Of a DNA stretch of 64,000 nt, positions 52,745-62,235 are shown one piece after another. Under the pieces are notes generated by a model. It was not told the origin of the DNA. It saw only the letters and a list, made by a program, of their open reading frames with translations, and did no database searches. Numbering within the stretch: the first letter of the stretch is position 1; the number at the start of each line of letters is the position of its first letter. This DNA is from Streptomyces sp. ISL-66 (GTDB taxonomy: Bacteria > Actinomycetota > Actinomycetes > Streptomycetales > Streptomycetaceae), in contig NZ_JAGGOW010000076.1 in assembly GCF_018614135.1 (NCBI RefSeq), forward strand, positions 1-64,000, in the 5' to 3' direction. Made by a program: the position numbers and the translations under genes.

Positions 52745-54129
52745 ACCAGCTCATCCGCGAACTCCTCGACAGGCCCGGCCCGATCCTGCTCATACCCGAC
52801 GCCGTGCTGTTGCCCGAAGGGCCCGCCAACGGCTTCGCGGTCGTCATCGCCGACGGCTCGTTTCGCGCCGTGGGACCCGCGGAGGAGCTCAAGCGCACGC
52901 ATCCACACCTCGATGGCGTACGGCTGCCGGGCCACCTGCTCATGCCCGGTTTCGTCGACGCCCACCACCACCTGACGCAGAGTTTCGGTTCCGCGCTCGC
53001 CTTCGGGGAGCCGTCGGAGATCTTCCGGCGGGTGTGGGTGCCGCTCGAGGGCGCGCTGGACGAGCAATCGGTTTACATCGCCGCGAAGTTGGCGGCGCTT
53101 GAGGCGCTGCGTGGCGGATTCACCACCGTCGCGGACGCCGGCACCCGCGCCGCCGTGGATGTCGATGTCGTCGCCTCAGCCGCCCGGGACGCCGGAATCC
53201 GCTGCGTTCTGGGTCTCGTCTGCAACGACGCGGACGACGACGACCCCTTCGATTCCGACACCGCGGAGAAACACCTCGCCTGGTACGACGGCGACCCCCT
53301 CATCCATCCCTCCCTCGCCGTCTCCGTTCCCGAGGCGGCGAGCACAGCGACCCTGCGGCGCGTTGCCGGTCTCGCCGCCGAGGCGGGAGCCACCCTCCAG
53401 ATCCACGTCAACGAGCACCTGGCCGGTGTCGAACGCTCCCTGGTAAGGCACGGCCTGCGCCCGCTCGAATACCTGGAGCACATCGGCGCGCTCGGCCCGC
53501 ACCTGCTCGCCGCGCACGCCACTCTGCTCACACCCCGCGAGCTGACCCTGCTCGCCGACACCGGGACCGCCGTCAGCTACAACCCGGTCGCCAGCGCCTG
53601 GAAGGGCAACGCCGTCGCCCCCGCCATGACCATGGCCGAGCGCGGCATCCGTTTCGGCCTCGGCACCGACGGGACCCGCGGCGACGGATTCCGGCTGGCC
53701 GAAGCGGCCGAATTCGCCCAGCGGATCGCCTACGGGCTCGCCACCGGCGACTCGTCGTGCGGCGCCGGCTGGACCTGGCTAGAGCACGCCACGCGCGGCG
53801 GCGCCGACGCCGTCGGCCTCGGCGCCCACACCGGCGCCATCGCCGAGGGCCTGGCCGCCGACTTCCTCCTCGTCGACGTCACCAACCCCGAACTCGCGCT
53901 CTCCTGGGACCTCCCCTGGGAGCTCGTACGACGCGGCAACCGCGACCAGATCACCGCCGTGTTCGTCGCGGGCAGGATGCGCCTGTGGTGCGGCCGGCCC
54001 AACGGCTGGGACGGCCCCGCACTCGTACGGCAAGCCGCCGAACTGGCGCGTGCCGCTGTGGAACGAGCGCCCATCATCCGCGTGCACCCCACCTCCACGG
54101 TGGCACGCGAACGGAGCATCGCACGATGA
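52741..54129 (+). CDS. Amidohydrolase, TRZ/ATZ or cytosine/guanine deaminase type
   Basis: 462 residues. Metal-site motifs: DAHHHLTQSF (HxH), QIHVNEHLAG, LLAAHATLL and GLGTDGTRGDGF (Asp). The small N- and C-terminal beta domains frame the barrel. Family members deaminate or dechlorinate nucleobases, triazines or S-adenosylhomocysteine. The NCS2 permease upstream favours a purine or pyrimidine substrate. Both ends overlap neighbours by 4 bp. Confidence 0.85.
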   Translation: MNQLIRELLDRPGPILLIPDAVLLPEGPANGFAVVIADGSFRAVGPAEELKRTHPHLDGVRLPGHLLMPGFVDAHHHLTQSFGSALAFGEPSEIFRRVWVPLEGALDEQSVYIAAKLAALEALRGGFTTVADAGTRAAVDVDVVASAARDAGIRCVLGLVCNDADDDDPFDSDTAEKHLAWYDGDPLIHPSLAVSVPEAASTATLRRVAGLAAEAGATLQIHVNEHLAGVERSLVRHGLRPLEYLEHIGALGPHLLAAHATLLTPRELTLLADTGTAVSYNPVASAWKGNAVAPAMTMAERGIRFGLGTDGTRGDGFRLAEAAEFAQRIAYGLATGDSSCGAGWTWLEHATRGGADAVGLGAHTGAIAEGLAADFLLVDVTNPELALSWDLPWELVRRGNRDQITAVFVAGRMRLWCGRPNGWDGPALVRQAAELARAAVERAPIIRVHPTSTVARERSIAR

Positions 54130-54836
54130 GCTACGAGACACTGGCGGTGCTCGCCTGCACGGTGGCCGTGGCAGCGTTCGTGCAGGGCAGCAGCGGGCTC
54201 GGCTTCGCGCTCATCGTCGCACCCGTCGCGGGCATCCTCGATCCCGGCCTGCTCCCGGTGTTCGTCCTCGCGTCGATGATCCCGCTCAACCTGTACGTCG
54301 CCTGGCGCGAACGCGCCTCGCTCGATCTGCGCGGCGCCCGCTGGATCACCTCCGCACGGCTCGCCGCCACACCCGGCGGACTGGCGCTGCTCTGGCTGAT
54401 CCCTGACCGCAGCATCGGCCTGTTCGTGGGCATCGCCACCGTCCTGGCGGCGGTCGTGAGCCTTGCGGCACCCGCGTTCACCCCAGGCCGGGCCGCCTAC
54501 ATCGCCGCCGGCTCGGTGACCGGGCTGACGGAGACCGCCACCGGCGTCGGCGGTCCGCCACTCGCACTGGTCTACCAGCACCGCCCGCCGGCCGAGCTGC
54601 GCGCCACCGTCGCCGCCTGCTTCCTCGTAGGCGAAGTCGCCTCACTCGTACTGCTGTTCGCGACGGGGAAGGGGCATTCCGAGGACCTGGGCTGGGCGAT
54701 CGCGCTGCTCCCCGCGATCGCCGCCGGCGCATGGCTGAGCCGGCTGGTGCACCACCGGATGGATGCACGTCGGATGCGTCTGTTCGTGCTCGTGTTCGCG
54801 CTGGTCTCCGGACTGGTCCTCATGCTCGGGCCGTGA
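54126..54836 (+). CDS. TSUP-family (TauE/SafE) membrane exporter
   Basis: 236 residues, seven to eight hydrophobic segments, starting TVAVAAFVQGSSGLGFALIV, the TauE/SafE signature. The second half repeats the fold (GSVTGLTETATGVGGPPLAL). The family moves sulfite, sulfoacetate and other organic anions. Its role with a nucleobase deaminase is unclear. It overlaps the convergent LacI gene by 17 bp at the 3' ends. Confidence 0.88.
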   Translation: MSYETLAVLACTVAVAAFVQGSSGLGFALIVAPVAGILDPGLLPVFVLASMIPLNLYVAWRERASLDLRGARWITSARLAATPGGLALLWLIPDRSIGLFVGIATVLAAVVSLAAPAFTPGRAAYIAAGSVTGLTETATGVGGPPLALVYQHRPPAELRATVAACFLVGEVASLVLLFATGKGHSEDLGWAIALLPAIAAGAWLSRLVHHRMDARRMRLFVLVFALVSGLVLMLGP

Positions 54837-55866
54837 CCCTCAGCGAGGACGCCCGCGGGATCAGCCGGGGCTCGGGCGACGTGACCACCGCGGCGGTGGT
54901 CACGTCGCCACGCAGCCTTCCCAACAGCAGCTCCACGGCGTCGGACGCCGCCCGGTCCAGGTGAAGATCAACGGCCGTGAGCGGCGGCTCACACGTACGG
55001 GCGCGCAGTCCGTCGTACCGGGTGACCACCATGACATCGGCCGGCACGGAGCGCCCACTGTCACGGATCGCCCGGACCGCCCCCACGGCGAAGGCGTCCA
55101 CCAGCGCGCACACCGCGTCGATCCCGGGATGCTCGGCGAGCAGGGCCGCACAGCGCTCGTAACCGGCCTGTTCGCCGCCCGACTCCGGCGCGGTCGCCAC
55201 GATCGGCGCCCAGCCGTACTCCTCGGCGATGCGCTCGTACGCGGCACGCGCGTCGATCGACGAGTGCCGTGCCCCCGCTCCGATGATCAGCGCCGGGCGC
55301 CTCGCACCCTGTTCGTGCAGGTGCCTGAGCAGGAGTTCGGCGACGCGCTCGCCCCGCAGATCGACGAACGGCGCGCTCTCGTCCGGCGAGACCGGCCTGC
55401 CCAGCGCCACGTACGGAAGCCCACGGTCCTTCAGTTGGGCCGCCGCCGCGTCGCTGACATCCGGCTCGACGACGATGGCCCCGTCGATGTCGACGGAATA
55501 CAGACCCGAACCGGACTGACCGACGGGCGGTACGAGTACGAGCGCGTACCCGTGCAGCAGTGCGCTCTCGGCGGCGGCCGCGGCGATCTCCATGTAGAAC
55601 CCGAGCCGGGACGGCCCCGCGGCCACCGCGAACGGCATCGACGAGGCGAGCGCGATCGCCTTGGCCTGGCCGCGCCGCAGCCGCTGCGCCCGCAGGTTGG
55701 GCCGGTAACCCAGCTCGGCGGCAACCTGCTTGATGCGCTCCCGGGTCCGCGGATCGACCTTGCCCAGCCCGTTGAGAGCGTGCGAGACCGTCGTGCGTGA
55801 CACCCCGGCGGCACGGGCGACGTCGGCGATCGTGGGTGGCCTTGAGCCGGACCCGGAAGTGGCCAT
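54820..55866 (-). CDS. LacI-family regulator of the nucleobase operon
   Basis: 348 residues. HTH and hinge: TIADVARAAGVSRTTVSHAL and LGYRPNLRAQRLRRG, then a sensor domain (DGAIVVEPDVSDAAAA, AVCALVDAFAVGAVRAI). ATG 55866. Probable binder of the 18-bp palindrome at 51251, though the gene is convergent to that operon (inference). A LacI protein sensing a nucleobase or nucleoside has precedents (PurR, CytR). Confidence 0.9.
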   Translation of the reverse strand: MATSGSGSRPPTIADVARAAGVSRTTVSHALNGLGKVDPRTRERIKQVAAELGYRPNLRAQRLRRGQAKAIALASSMPFAVAAGPSRLGFYMEIAAAAAESALLHGYALVLVPPVGQSGSGLYSVDIDGAIVVEPDVSDAAAAQLKDRGLPYVALGRPVSPDESAPFVDLRGERVAELLLRHLHEQGARRPALIIGAGARHSSIDARAAYERIAEEYGWAPIVATAPESGGEQAGYERCAALLAEHPGIDAVCALVDAFAVGAVRAIRDSGRSVPADVMVVTRYDGLRARTCEPPLTAVDLHLDRAASDAVELLLGRLRGDVTTAAVVTSPEPRLIPRASSLRVTARA

Positions 55867-55957
55867 GTGCCGTCGCTCCTCACGTGCGCAGAACAGGTGA
55901 CGCCACCATCTTCGCCGACCCGCGACCGGGAAGGCAGCCGCAGCCGCCGCGCGGGCG

Positions 55958-56692
55958 TCAGTGCGGCGGCGGTTGCGGGTCCAGGGCGTTCCCGACGGTG
56001 CAGCCGCCCTCTCCGGGCATCCGCTGGATCCGGGTCGGCACCCACACTTCGGTGGCGCCGGGGCCCACGCGGGCCAGAAGGCAGTCCTGCGCGTCGAAGC
56101 CGTTGCCCTTCACCGAGAGGAGGACGCCGACCCGGCCGCCGACCGTCTTCACCTCGGTACGGATCGCCGGATCCAGGTCCAGGGCGGCGAGCGCACGGCG
56201 CACGTCGGCCTCGTCCGCCCGGCCGCCCTCGGGCACCCGGGGAAGTTTCGCGCGGAGCTCCTCGTACGGCAGCCGGGGCGGTTCTGGTGGCGGGGCGAAG
56301 GTCAGCGCGGGGCCGTCCGGACAGTCCACGTCACGGGGATCCTCACGCCACTCCGACTTGGGCGACACCCGCACCGCGAAGCAGCGCCGCACGACGATCT
56401 CCTCAGGGTTGAGCCACCCCTTGTAAGCCGAGCCGGACGTACGGACGACCACGCCGATGCCGTTCCCGTCGTGAGTCGAGGTACCCGTCACCCGCAGCAC
56501 CTCCACCCCGTCGATGCCGGAAGCGGAGCGCCCGACCTCCTCCGCCGTGCGCGGACGCTGACCGTAGAGCCGCTCACCGGCCTTCCTGGCCACTTCCCGT
56601 GCGGCGTCCGTCGCCTCACCCTCGGAGGACTGCACCACTCCGCAGCCCGCGGTGAACAGCAACAGCAGGACGAGCGGAAGCAGTCGGCGCAT
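55958..56692 (-). CDS. Putative lipoprotein of unknown function
   Basis: 244 residues. The signal sequence has a lipobox (LLLLFTAGCGV). The mature part is hydrophilic with two cysteines in the middle and two more near the C-terminus (DAQDCLLA, GEGGCTVG) and no recognised domain. Not linked to neighbours by overlap. Confidence 0.75.
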   Translation of the reverse strand: MRRLLPLVLLLLFTAGCGVVQSSEGEATDAAREVARKAGERLYGQRPRTAEEVGRSASGIDGVEVLRVTGTSTHDGNGIGVVVRTSGSAYKGWLNPEEIVVRRCFAVRVSPKSEWREDPRDVDCPDGPALTFAPPPEPPRLPYEELRAKLPRVPEGGRADEADVRRALAALDLDPAIRTEVKTVGGRVGVLLSVKGNGFDAQDCLLARVGPGATEVWVPTRIQRMPGEGGCTVGNALDPQPPPH

Positions 56693-56851
56693 GCGTCCAC
56701 CCTTCCGGCGCCTCGCGCGGCGGGCAACCGCTCACGTACTCAGACCGGCGTAGGCGATCATACTCACCCGGCACGACGGCCTCCGGAGACCGTGCCACCC
56801 ATGTCCGGCTGGTTCGTGCCAGGGCTTCCAACGGAGAGTGATGAGGCAGCG

Positions 56852-57256
56852 ATGAGTGAACTGACGAAGCCCGAGGTCGACGTTCCGGAGGGTGACGCTC
56901 CCACCGAGCTGACCGTCCGGGACCTGGTCGTCGGGGACGGGGCTGAGGTGAAGCCGGGCATGGTGGTCAGGGTCCACTACGTCGGGGTGACCTTCGAGTC
57001 CGGGAAGGAGTTCGATGCCTCCTGGGACCGGGGCCAGCCGTTCAAGTTCGCCCTGGGCAGTGGCAGGGTCATCAAGGGCTGGGACCGGGGGGTGAGGGGG
57101 ATGAGGGTCGGCGGTCGGCGCGAGATCATCGTTCCCCCGCGTCTCGGCTACGGCAATCAGTCGCCCTCGCCGTTGATCCCGGCCGGCTCGACCCTGGTCT
57201 TCGTGGTGGACCTGCTGGACTTGTATTCCGGCACAGCCGGGTGGAGCAACGCCTAG
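56852..57256 (+). CDS. FKBP-type peptidyl-prolyl isomerase
   Basis: 134 residues, single FKBP domain: VRVHYVGVTFESGKEFDASW, FALGSGRVIKGWDRG, GRREIIVPPRLGYG and LVFVVDLLDL. All active-site aromatics and the Asp are present. Cytoplasmic (no signal). ATG 56852; a longer upstream frame is shadow. Confidence 0.92.
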   Translation: MSELTKPEVDVPEGDAPTELTVRDLVVGDGAEVKPGMVVRVHYVGVTFESGKEFDASWDRGQPFKFALGSGRVIKGWDRGVRGMRVGGRREIIVPPRLGYGNQSPSPLIPAGSTLVFVVDLLDLYSGTAGWSNA

Positions 57257-57570
57257 TGACCCTGGCCGCTCCTCCCCTTCGACGCGCCGCGTCGTCTCCC
57301 GGGACGGGTGCCGCCGTGCCCGTCGCTGCCACCCCTGCTGGGGTGCCGTGCCCGGTCGGCGTCCCCCCGCCCGGCCGGGGCCCAGGCCGAGACCGCGTGG
57401 ACCCCGCCGTACGCGTACAGGAGCTGTCCGGTCGTGGCGGTGGTCACGGCGGCCGCGGCGTGGATGGCCGCGTCGTCCCACGCACCGGTCCAGTGGCAGG
57501 CGATCGCGAGGTAGACGAGGGCGGTCTCCTCCAGTCCCTCTTTCGCGAAGACCCAGGTCGCCGACACGGG
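57253..57570 (-). pseudogene. Possible hypothetical gene fragment
   Basis: The minus-strand frame in this stretch has very high G/C at third codon positions and a plausible protein (TWVFAKEGLEETALVYLAIA, CHWTGAWDDAAIHAAAAVTT). No sensible start is found upstream, where codon bias vanishes. It may be the 3' part of a decayed gene. Not recognised. The rest of the 57571-57720 gap is empty. Confidence 0.3.
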
Positions 57571-57720
57571 CCTCCCACGTTGTCCAGAGCTCCCGGACCT
57601 TGATGTGCGCTCCGCATGCCCCGGACGGGTGAACCATGCGAGGTCATGCGTAAGCGCACCATGACGAACCGTGATCATGATGAATAAGATTCCTGCGGAC
57701 ATGGACGAACAGGAGAATCC

Positions 57721-58632
57721 GTGGTCGAGGCGATGGCGACGACCCCCGTCAGGGAGGACGGCAGCCTGGGAAACGCCGAGGCTCATCCCGCCTTCGCCGA
57801 CCCCGTGTATGTGCTCCGCCGTGACGCCATTGTCGCCGGCGCCGCAGGGCATCAAGTGGGCGCGCCGTCGCCCGTCGTCGAGTACACGGATGCCGAACAC
57901 GGGGTCTGGAGGCGGGTGCACGCGGCGCTGGCGGCCGCACGCGAGGGGCGCGTGTGCCGCGCGGTGGAAGAGGCCTGCCGCCAGGCGCCGATCCCCTCGG
58001 ATCGTGTGCCACAGCATGCCGAGGTCGGAGACCGGCTGCGTGAGCTGTCGGGGTTCACCTTCACACTGGCCGGAGGCATCGTGCCCAACAAGCGGTTCCT
58101 GGGCGCGATGGCCGACGGCTACTTCCACGCCGTGCAGTACATGCGGCACCCGGCTGTGCCCCTGTACGCGCCGGAGCCCGACATCATCCACGACGTCTTC
58201 GGGCACGGCATCCATCTGAGCAGCCCCTGGTTCGCCGACCTGTACCGCACTGTCGGCAGGGCGGCCCGCCGTGTGGACAGCGACGACGCACTCGATCTGA
58301 TCAGCCGCGTGTACTGGTACAGCCTCGAATACGGCGTCGCCCGCGAGAACGGCACGGTCAAGGCCTACGGAGCGGCGTTGCTGTCCTCCTACGGAGAGCT
58401 GCACCGCTTCCACCGGGCCCGCATCCGCCGATGGAACATCCCCGACCTCGTCCGCCAGCCCTACCAGGTCACCGGCTACCAGCCCCTCCTGTTCGCGGTG
58501 GACTCCCTGAACCACCTCGCCGAGGAACTGCACGCCTTCCTCGACGACTTCGACGAATCCACCCGCGACCGACACGGCCTCCCGCCCCTGAGCCAGCGGG
58601 GCCCCATGGGCCGCATCCCCACCAGGTCCTGA
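57721..58632 (+). CDS. Aromatic amino acid hydroxylase (phenylalanine 4-monooxygenase family)
   Basis: 303 residues, catalytic domain only. Iron ligands are His157 and His162 (PDIIHDVFGHGIHL) and Glu203 (YWYSLEYGV). LSGFTFTLAGGIVPNKRFL and YGAALLSSYGEL fit the pterin-dependent family. GTG 57721 has AGGAG nearby. The sequence after the HxxxxH motif (GIHLSS) differs from classical PAH, so the substrate may be Phe, Tyr or Trp. No pterin-recycling gene is adjacent. Confidence 0.88.
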   Translation: MVEAMATTPVREDGSLGNAEAHPAFADPVYVLRRDAIVAGAAGHQVGAPSPVVEYTDAEHGVWRRVHAALAAAREGRVCRAVEEACRQAPIPSDRVPQHAEVGDRLRELSGFTFTLAGGIVPNKRFLGAMADGYFHAVQYMRHPAVPLYAPEPDIIHDVFGHGIHLSSPWFADLYRTVGRAARRVDSDDALDLISRVYWYSLEYGVARENGTVKAYGAALLSSYGELHRFHRARIRRWNIPDLVRQPYQVTGYQPLLFAVDSLNHLAEELHAFLDDFDESTRDRHGLPPLSQRGPMGRIPTRS

Positions 58633-59608
58633 ACCGCTCGCTGGCCCGCCGCCGACCTTCGAGGCGCCTGGGAGAAGCTGGCGGTCGCAGCATCCAGGTG
58701 GTGACCCGCCCCGCCGCCCACCGCGGATCCCGCGCGCCCGAGCCGACCCGGCCGTGCGTGCGGCTCCCTACCGTAACTACTCCCTACCGGGCACTGGCCG
58801 AACACGAGAAGACCCACGCGTACCCGGAAGCCGTCGAGAACGCGCACGCCGACTTCGCCACCCTCCAGCAACGCAACCCCAGCCCTCAGTGGTTACCGAA
58901 CTCAGCGCACATCACCGCCGCGTGCCGGATCGCCCGCGAGCAGGCGCTGGTGCAGTGGGGGGGAGTCCGGCAGGCCGGGGTGGGTGGGCCTGCCGGACCG
59001 TGGCGCGGGCCGGTCCTGTCACCGGGGTCCGGATGCCACGGGGTGCCCCTTCGAAGACCACCGGGGCAAGGGGGGAAAGCGCCGGTGCGCCGTCTCGGGC
59101 CGGGCACTCCCATCCTTCTCAACGAGCTGGAACGGAAACGGTTCTGCACACACGTGCGGGGGCGGTGCGCGGAAACCGGCCCGGTGTCTGATCGTTGACG
59201 GGGTTCGGGGATGCACCCCGTGCCCGGCGTTCCGAGCAGCCGGGCACGGGCCCTGATCGAGCGGCTCGGATGCCCTGGGGTCTGCTGGCCGAAGACGAGC
59301 CGTCCGGCAGACCCCGGGCTTCAGACTCCCGGGGGCGTCGCGTGTTCTTCGACAGGCGCAAGCGCCCGCCGATCAAGCCGGCCAGCGAAGCGGACACCCC
59401 ACCCGGCGGAGTCCGTCCAGATCACCCCAAGCCGGTGAGCCATCGGGCCCTGATCCCGGTGATCCGCTGCAAGAGCACCGCCCCGTGCGCAAGGATCATC
59501 CTCCCGACCGGCAGGCCGGCGGGTACGGAGGGTACAGACATGGACAAGGGCAAGCCGATCACCGGTGAGGCACGCGACAAGGTCGCCGCACACGCGGACG
59601 CCGCCGGC
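58633..59608. other. Relic region without an intact gene
   Basis: Short frames only. One plus-strand stretch near 58775-58960 encodes a plausible fragment (YRALAEHEKTHAYPEAVENA) without a recognisable family or good start. The rest shows no coding signal I can support. Confidence 0.5.
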
Positions 59609-59905
59609 TGACGCTGCTGATCACGCCGGGCCAGTGGGGCGACGCCCCGCAGCTCATCCCGGTCATGGAACGCATTCGTGTCCACCGCCCGGCTGGCGGG
59701 CATCCGCGCACCCGGCCCGACCACCTGGGCGGCGATAAGGCTCAAGCACACCGTTCCCGAGCCCCGAGGTCAGCGGTCCCACCGCAAAGGACGCGGCAGC
59801 ACGGGCGGACGGCCCACCGGCTTCGACAAGACGGTCTACAGACGCAGGACCGAAGTGGAGCGGACGATCAACGAACGCGTTGAAGAACTTCCGGGCTGGC
59901 CACAC
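59609..59905 (+). pseudogene. IS5-type transposase remnant
   Basis: Pieces of a DDE transposase in shifting frames: LITPGQWGDAPQLIPVMERI then GGHPRTRPDHLGGDKA (the DK step) to about 59742. A jump of about 15 codons and a frame change follow, then KHTVPEPRGQ and STGGRPTGFDKTVYRRRTEV with the catalytic-Glu region VERTIN. A further shift leads to LKNFRAG. Start, 5' half and terminal repeats are missing. It is dead. Confidence 0.75.
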
Positions 59906-60646
59906 TTACGGTTTGTGGGTTACCCAGAGCAGTTCCGCCGGCCAGCGGTGTGCCCAGTCGGGTGGGTCGGTTTGGTTGTAGCCGTTGGCTGTTGCGGGTT
60001 CGGGCCGCGGCTCGATGAGGTCGTCGATGATGAGACCCGCGCCGCGCAGGACCTTGACCCAGTCGCCGTAGGTGAGCTGATAGCTGGTCGCGCCGTCGCC
60101 TTCGGCGATGGTGTTCAGCCCGAAGTAGTCCTGCTGCAGCGTCGTGGTCACGCGGCTGGTGGCTTCGTCGTAGCAAGCTTCGAACCATGGGCTGGCGACG
60201 TTGAACACCAGGCGCCCGCCTCGGCGCAAGACGCGTGCGGCCTGCGGGACGGCCAGGTGCGGGGGCGCCCAGCTGAGCCCACCGAAGTCGCAGAACACCA
60301 GGTCGAAGCTGTCGGCGGCGAAGGGGAGTTGTTCGGCGGCGCCTTGCACTAGCGGGTAGCGGGCCGCTCCCATCGCGCGGGCCGCTGCGGCGAGTTGGGC
60401 TTCGGACAGGTCGAGCCCGACCACGGTGGCGCCCTCGGCGGCGAGCGCCCTGGACCACTGGCCGGCGCCGCAGCCGAGTTCAAGGACGCGCTTGCCGGTG
60501 ACGTCGCCCAGGGCGTGCAGGTGCGCGTCGGGGATCGAGTACATGCCCCACAGCCGGGGTGCGGCGCCGATTTGCGGGTCGTGCTCGTGCTGGTAGGCGC
60601 TGCTGATCTGGTTCCAGAGCCGCCGGTTGGCGGGGATGCTGTCCAC
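59906..60646 (-). CDS. Class I SAM-dependent methyltransferase
   Basis: 246 residues. Motif I VLELGCGAGQWSRALA, then VVGLDLSEAQL, and post-motifs FDLVFCDFGGLSWAPPH and VLRRGGRLVFNVASPW. Small-molecule type; substrate unknown. GTG 60646 (VDSIPANRRLWNQIS) matches the family N-terminus. The transposase relic abuts its 3' end. Confidence 0.85.
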   Translation of the reverse strand: MDSIPANRRLWNQISSAYQHEHDPQIGAAPRLWGMYSIPDAHLHALGDVTGKRVLELGCGAGQWSRALAAEGATVVGLDLSEAQLAAAARAMGAARYPLVQGAAEQLPFAADSFDLVFCDFGGLSWAPPHLAVPQAARVLRRGGRLVFNVASPWFEACYDEATSRVTTTLQQDYFGLNTIAEGDGATSYQLTYGDWVKVLRGAGLIIDDLIEPRPEPATANGYNQTDPPDWAHRWPAELLWVTHKP

Positions 60647-61126
60647 GTGCCGACTCCAGCACTGCCTGCGGGGGAAGGTCAACACAATTAGGCCACTGGC
60701 CGGCCCTCGCCTCGGTCCGACCCTGGCTCGGCCCATGATCCGCCGGACGAGCCCTGGTAGTGCTTGGTCAGCTGGTGTCGTGGGGCGGTCTTGGGGTGGG
60801 TTGTCGGCAGGTGGGGCAGGGGCCGGTCCAGGTGGCGATGAGGTGTTGGAGGAGGTCCAGGGACGGCGAAGCGTTCGCCTGCCTGAACCACGAGGCGCCC
60901 ATTCGGGTGTTCTTGTGCTTAGTCGTACACGAGCTGGGTGGAGATCTTCCGCGCCAGCTAGGACCCGGGGCATAGAGAGTGCCGCGCGGCAACGACAAAA
61001 CGGCGCACAACCTGTGTCGCGCTGCGCAACCGGCTCCAGATATCGTTCACGCGTTCTATTTTAGGCAGGCAGTCGACTCTGTCCGTCAGAGCGCTATGCC
61101 CTCATTGCGCAGATATTGTGTGAAGT
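60647..61126. other. Intergenic stretch, no gene seen
   Basis: 480 bp with only short frames on both strands and no convincing homology. The last 80 bp are AT-richer and may hold the promoter of the phosphatase gene. Confidence 0.5.
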
Positions 61127-62218
61127 GTGATCCAGCCTGGACGGCTGCGGCTCCGTAGGCGCCCTGGCCCCGGAAGACTTGTGCGGCTGTCGCCGGTCAT
61201 CCTGACCGTCGTCATCGCCAGCCTGGCCTATACCACTCCGCCGGAGATGGCCTTCAGCCGCCTCCTGCCCGCGGCGCCGGCCCTCGCCGCCGCCATGTGG
61301 CCGGTGCTCCCAACCGTCCTGCTCGGGACGGTCTGCCTCTTTCTGATGATCGGCCTCAGCCTCGTCTTCCCCGATCTCGGAACGTGGTGGACGGCCGCGG
61401 GGATTATCGCGGTCACCGTGGCCGCCGCGTACGGAAGCCATGTCCGGCTCCAGCGGGAGCGCACCCTCTTCCAGGTACGGCTCGTCGCCGACGCGGCGCA
61501 GCAGGTGGTGCTGAGCCCTTTGCCACGCCGCATCGGGAACGTCGAGATCGAGTCGCTGTACCTCGCGGCCGCGGCGGAGGCCCGCATCGGCGGGGACTTC
61601 TACGAGGTGGTCGACACGCCATACGGGGTCAGGTTGCTCATCGGTGACGTGCGCGGCAAGGGCCTGCCTGCAGTGGGGGCGGCCGCGGCGATCGTCAACG
61701 CCTTCCGGGAGGCAGCCTATGGCGAGGCCGACATGGTCAACGTCGCACGCAGGCTGGACGCCAGCAGCACCCGTTACAACGCCGCCTTTCCCCCCGAGGG
61801 GCCGATGGAGCGCTTCGCCACCGCCCTTCTCGTTGAGATCCCGCACGAGGGCAGACGTATCTACGTCCTCAACTGCGGACACCCCCCACCTCTGCTCCTG
61901 AACCGCAGGAAGCTTCGTTTCCTCGAGTCCCCCACCCCCTCACCACTGCTCAGCCTCGCGGAGCTGATCGGTGATCAATACAACGTCGACACCTTCGACT
62001 TCACCCCCGGCGACTTGCTGCTCCTCTATACCGACGGGATCGCCGAGGCCCGCGCCCGCGACGGCGAGTTCTTCCCGCTGGCAGCTTGGATGGGTCGACA
62101 ACCCCCGACACCGCCCCGCGAACTGCTCACGGCCCTTCACCGCGACCTTCTCCGCTACAGCAGAGGCCGCCTTGATGACGACATCGCCGCCCTCGCCGTA
62201 CGCCTGCGTGAGACCTGA
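61127..62218 (+). CDS. Membrane-bound PP2C/SpoIIE-type protein phosphatase
   Basis: 363 residues. Three hydrophobic N-terminal segments ([51 protein letters not shown]) precede a SpoIIE/RsbU phosphatase domain. Metal motifs: [34 protein letters not shown] and [12 protein letters not shown] 61127. Such enzymes dephosphorylate anti-anti-sigma factors; no partner gene is adjacent. Confidence 0.9.
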   Translation: MIQPGRLRLRRRPGPGRLVRLSPVILTVVIASLAYTTPPEMAFSRLLPAAPALAAAMWPVLPTVLLGTVCLFLMIGLSLVFPDLGTWWTAAGIIAVTVAAAYGSHVRLQRERTLFQVRLVADAAQQVVLSPLPRRIGNVEIESLYLAAAAEARIGGDFYEVVDTPYGVRLLIGDVRGKGLPAVGAAAAIVNAFREAAYGEADMVNVARRLDASSTRYNAAFPPEGPMERFATALLVEIPHEGRRIYVLNCGHPPPLLLNRRKLRFLESPTPSPLLSLAELIGDQYNVDTFDFTPGDLLLLYTDGIAEARARDGEFFPLAAWMGRQPPTPPRELLTALHRDLLRYSRGRLDDDIAALAVRLRET

Positions 62219-62235
62219 GGCACGGAGTCCCCATG

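Noticed and set aside
60868..60882. GCGAAGCGTTCGCC as an island operator
   Set aside because: Only the core GAAGCG is shared, symmetry is around a different centre and no sugar gene is near.
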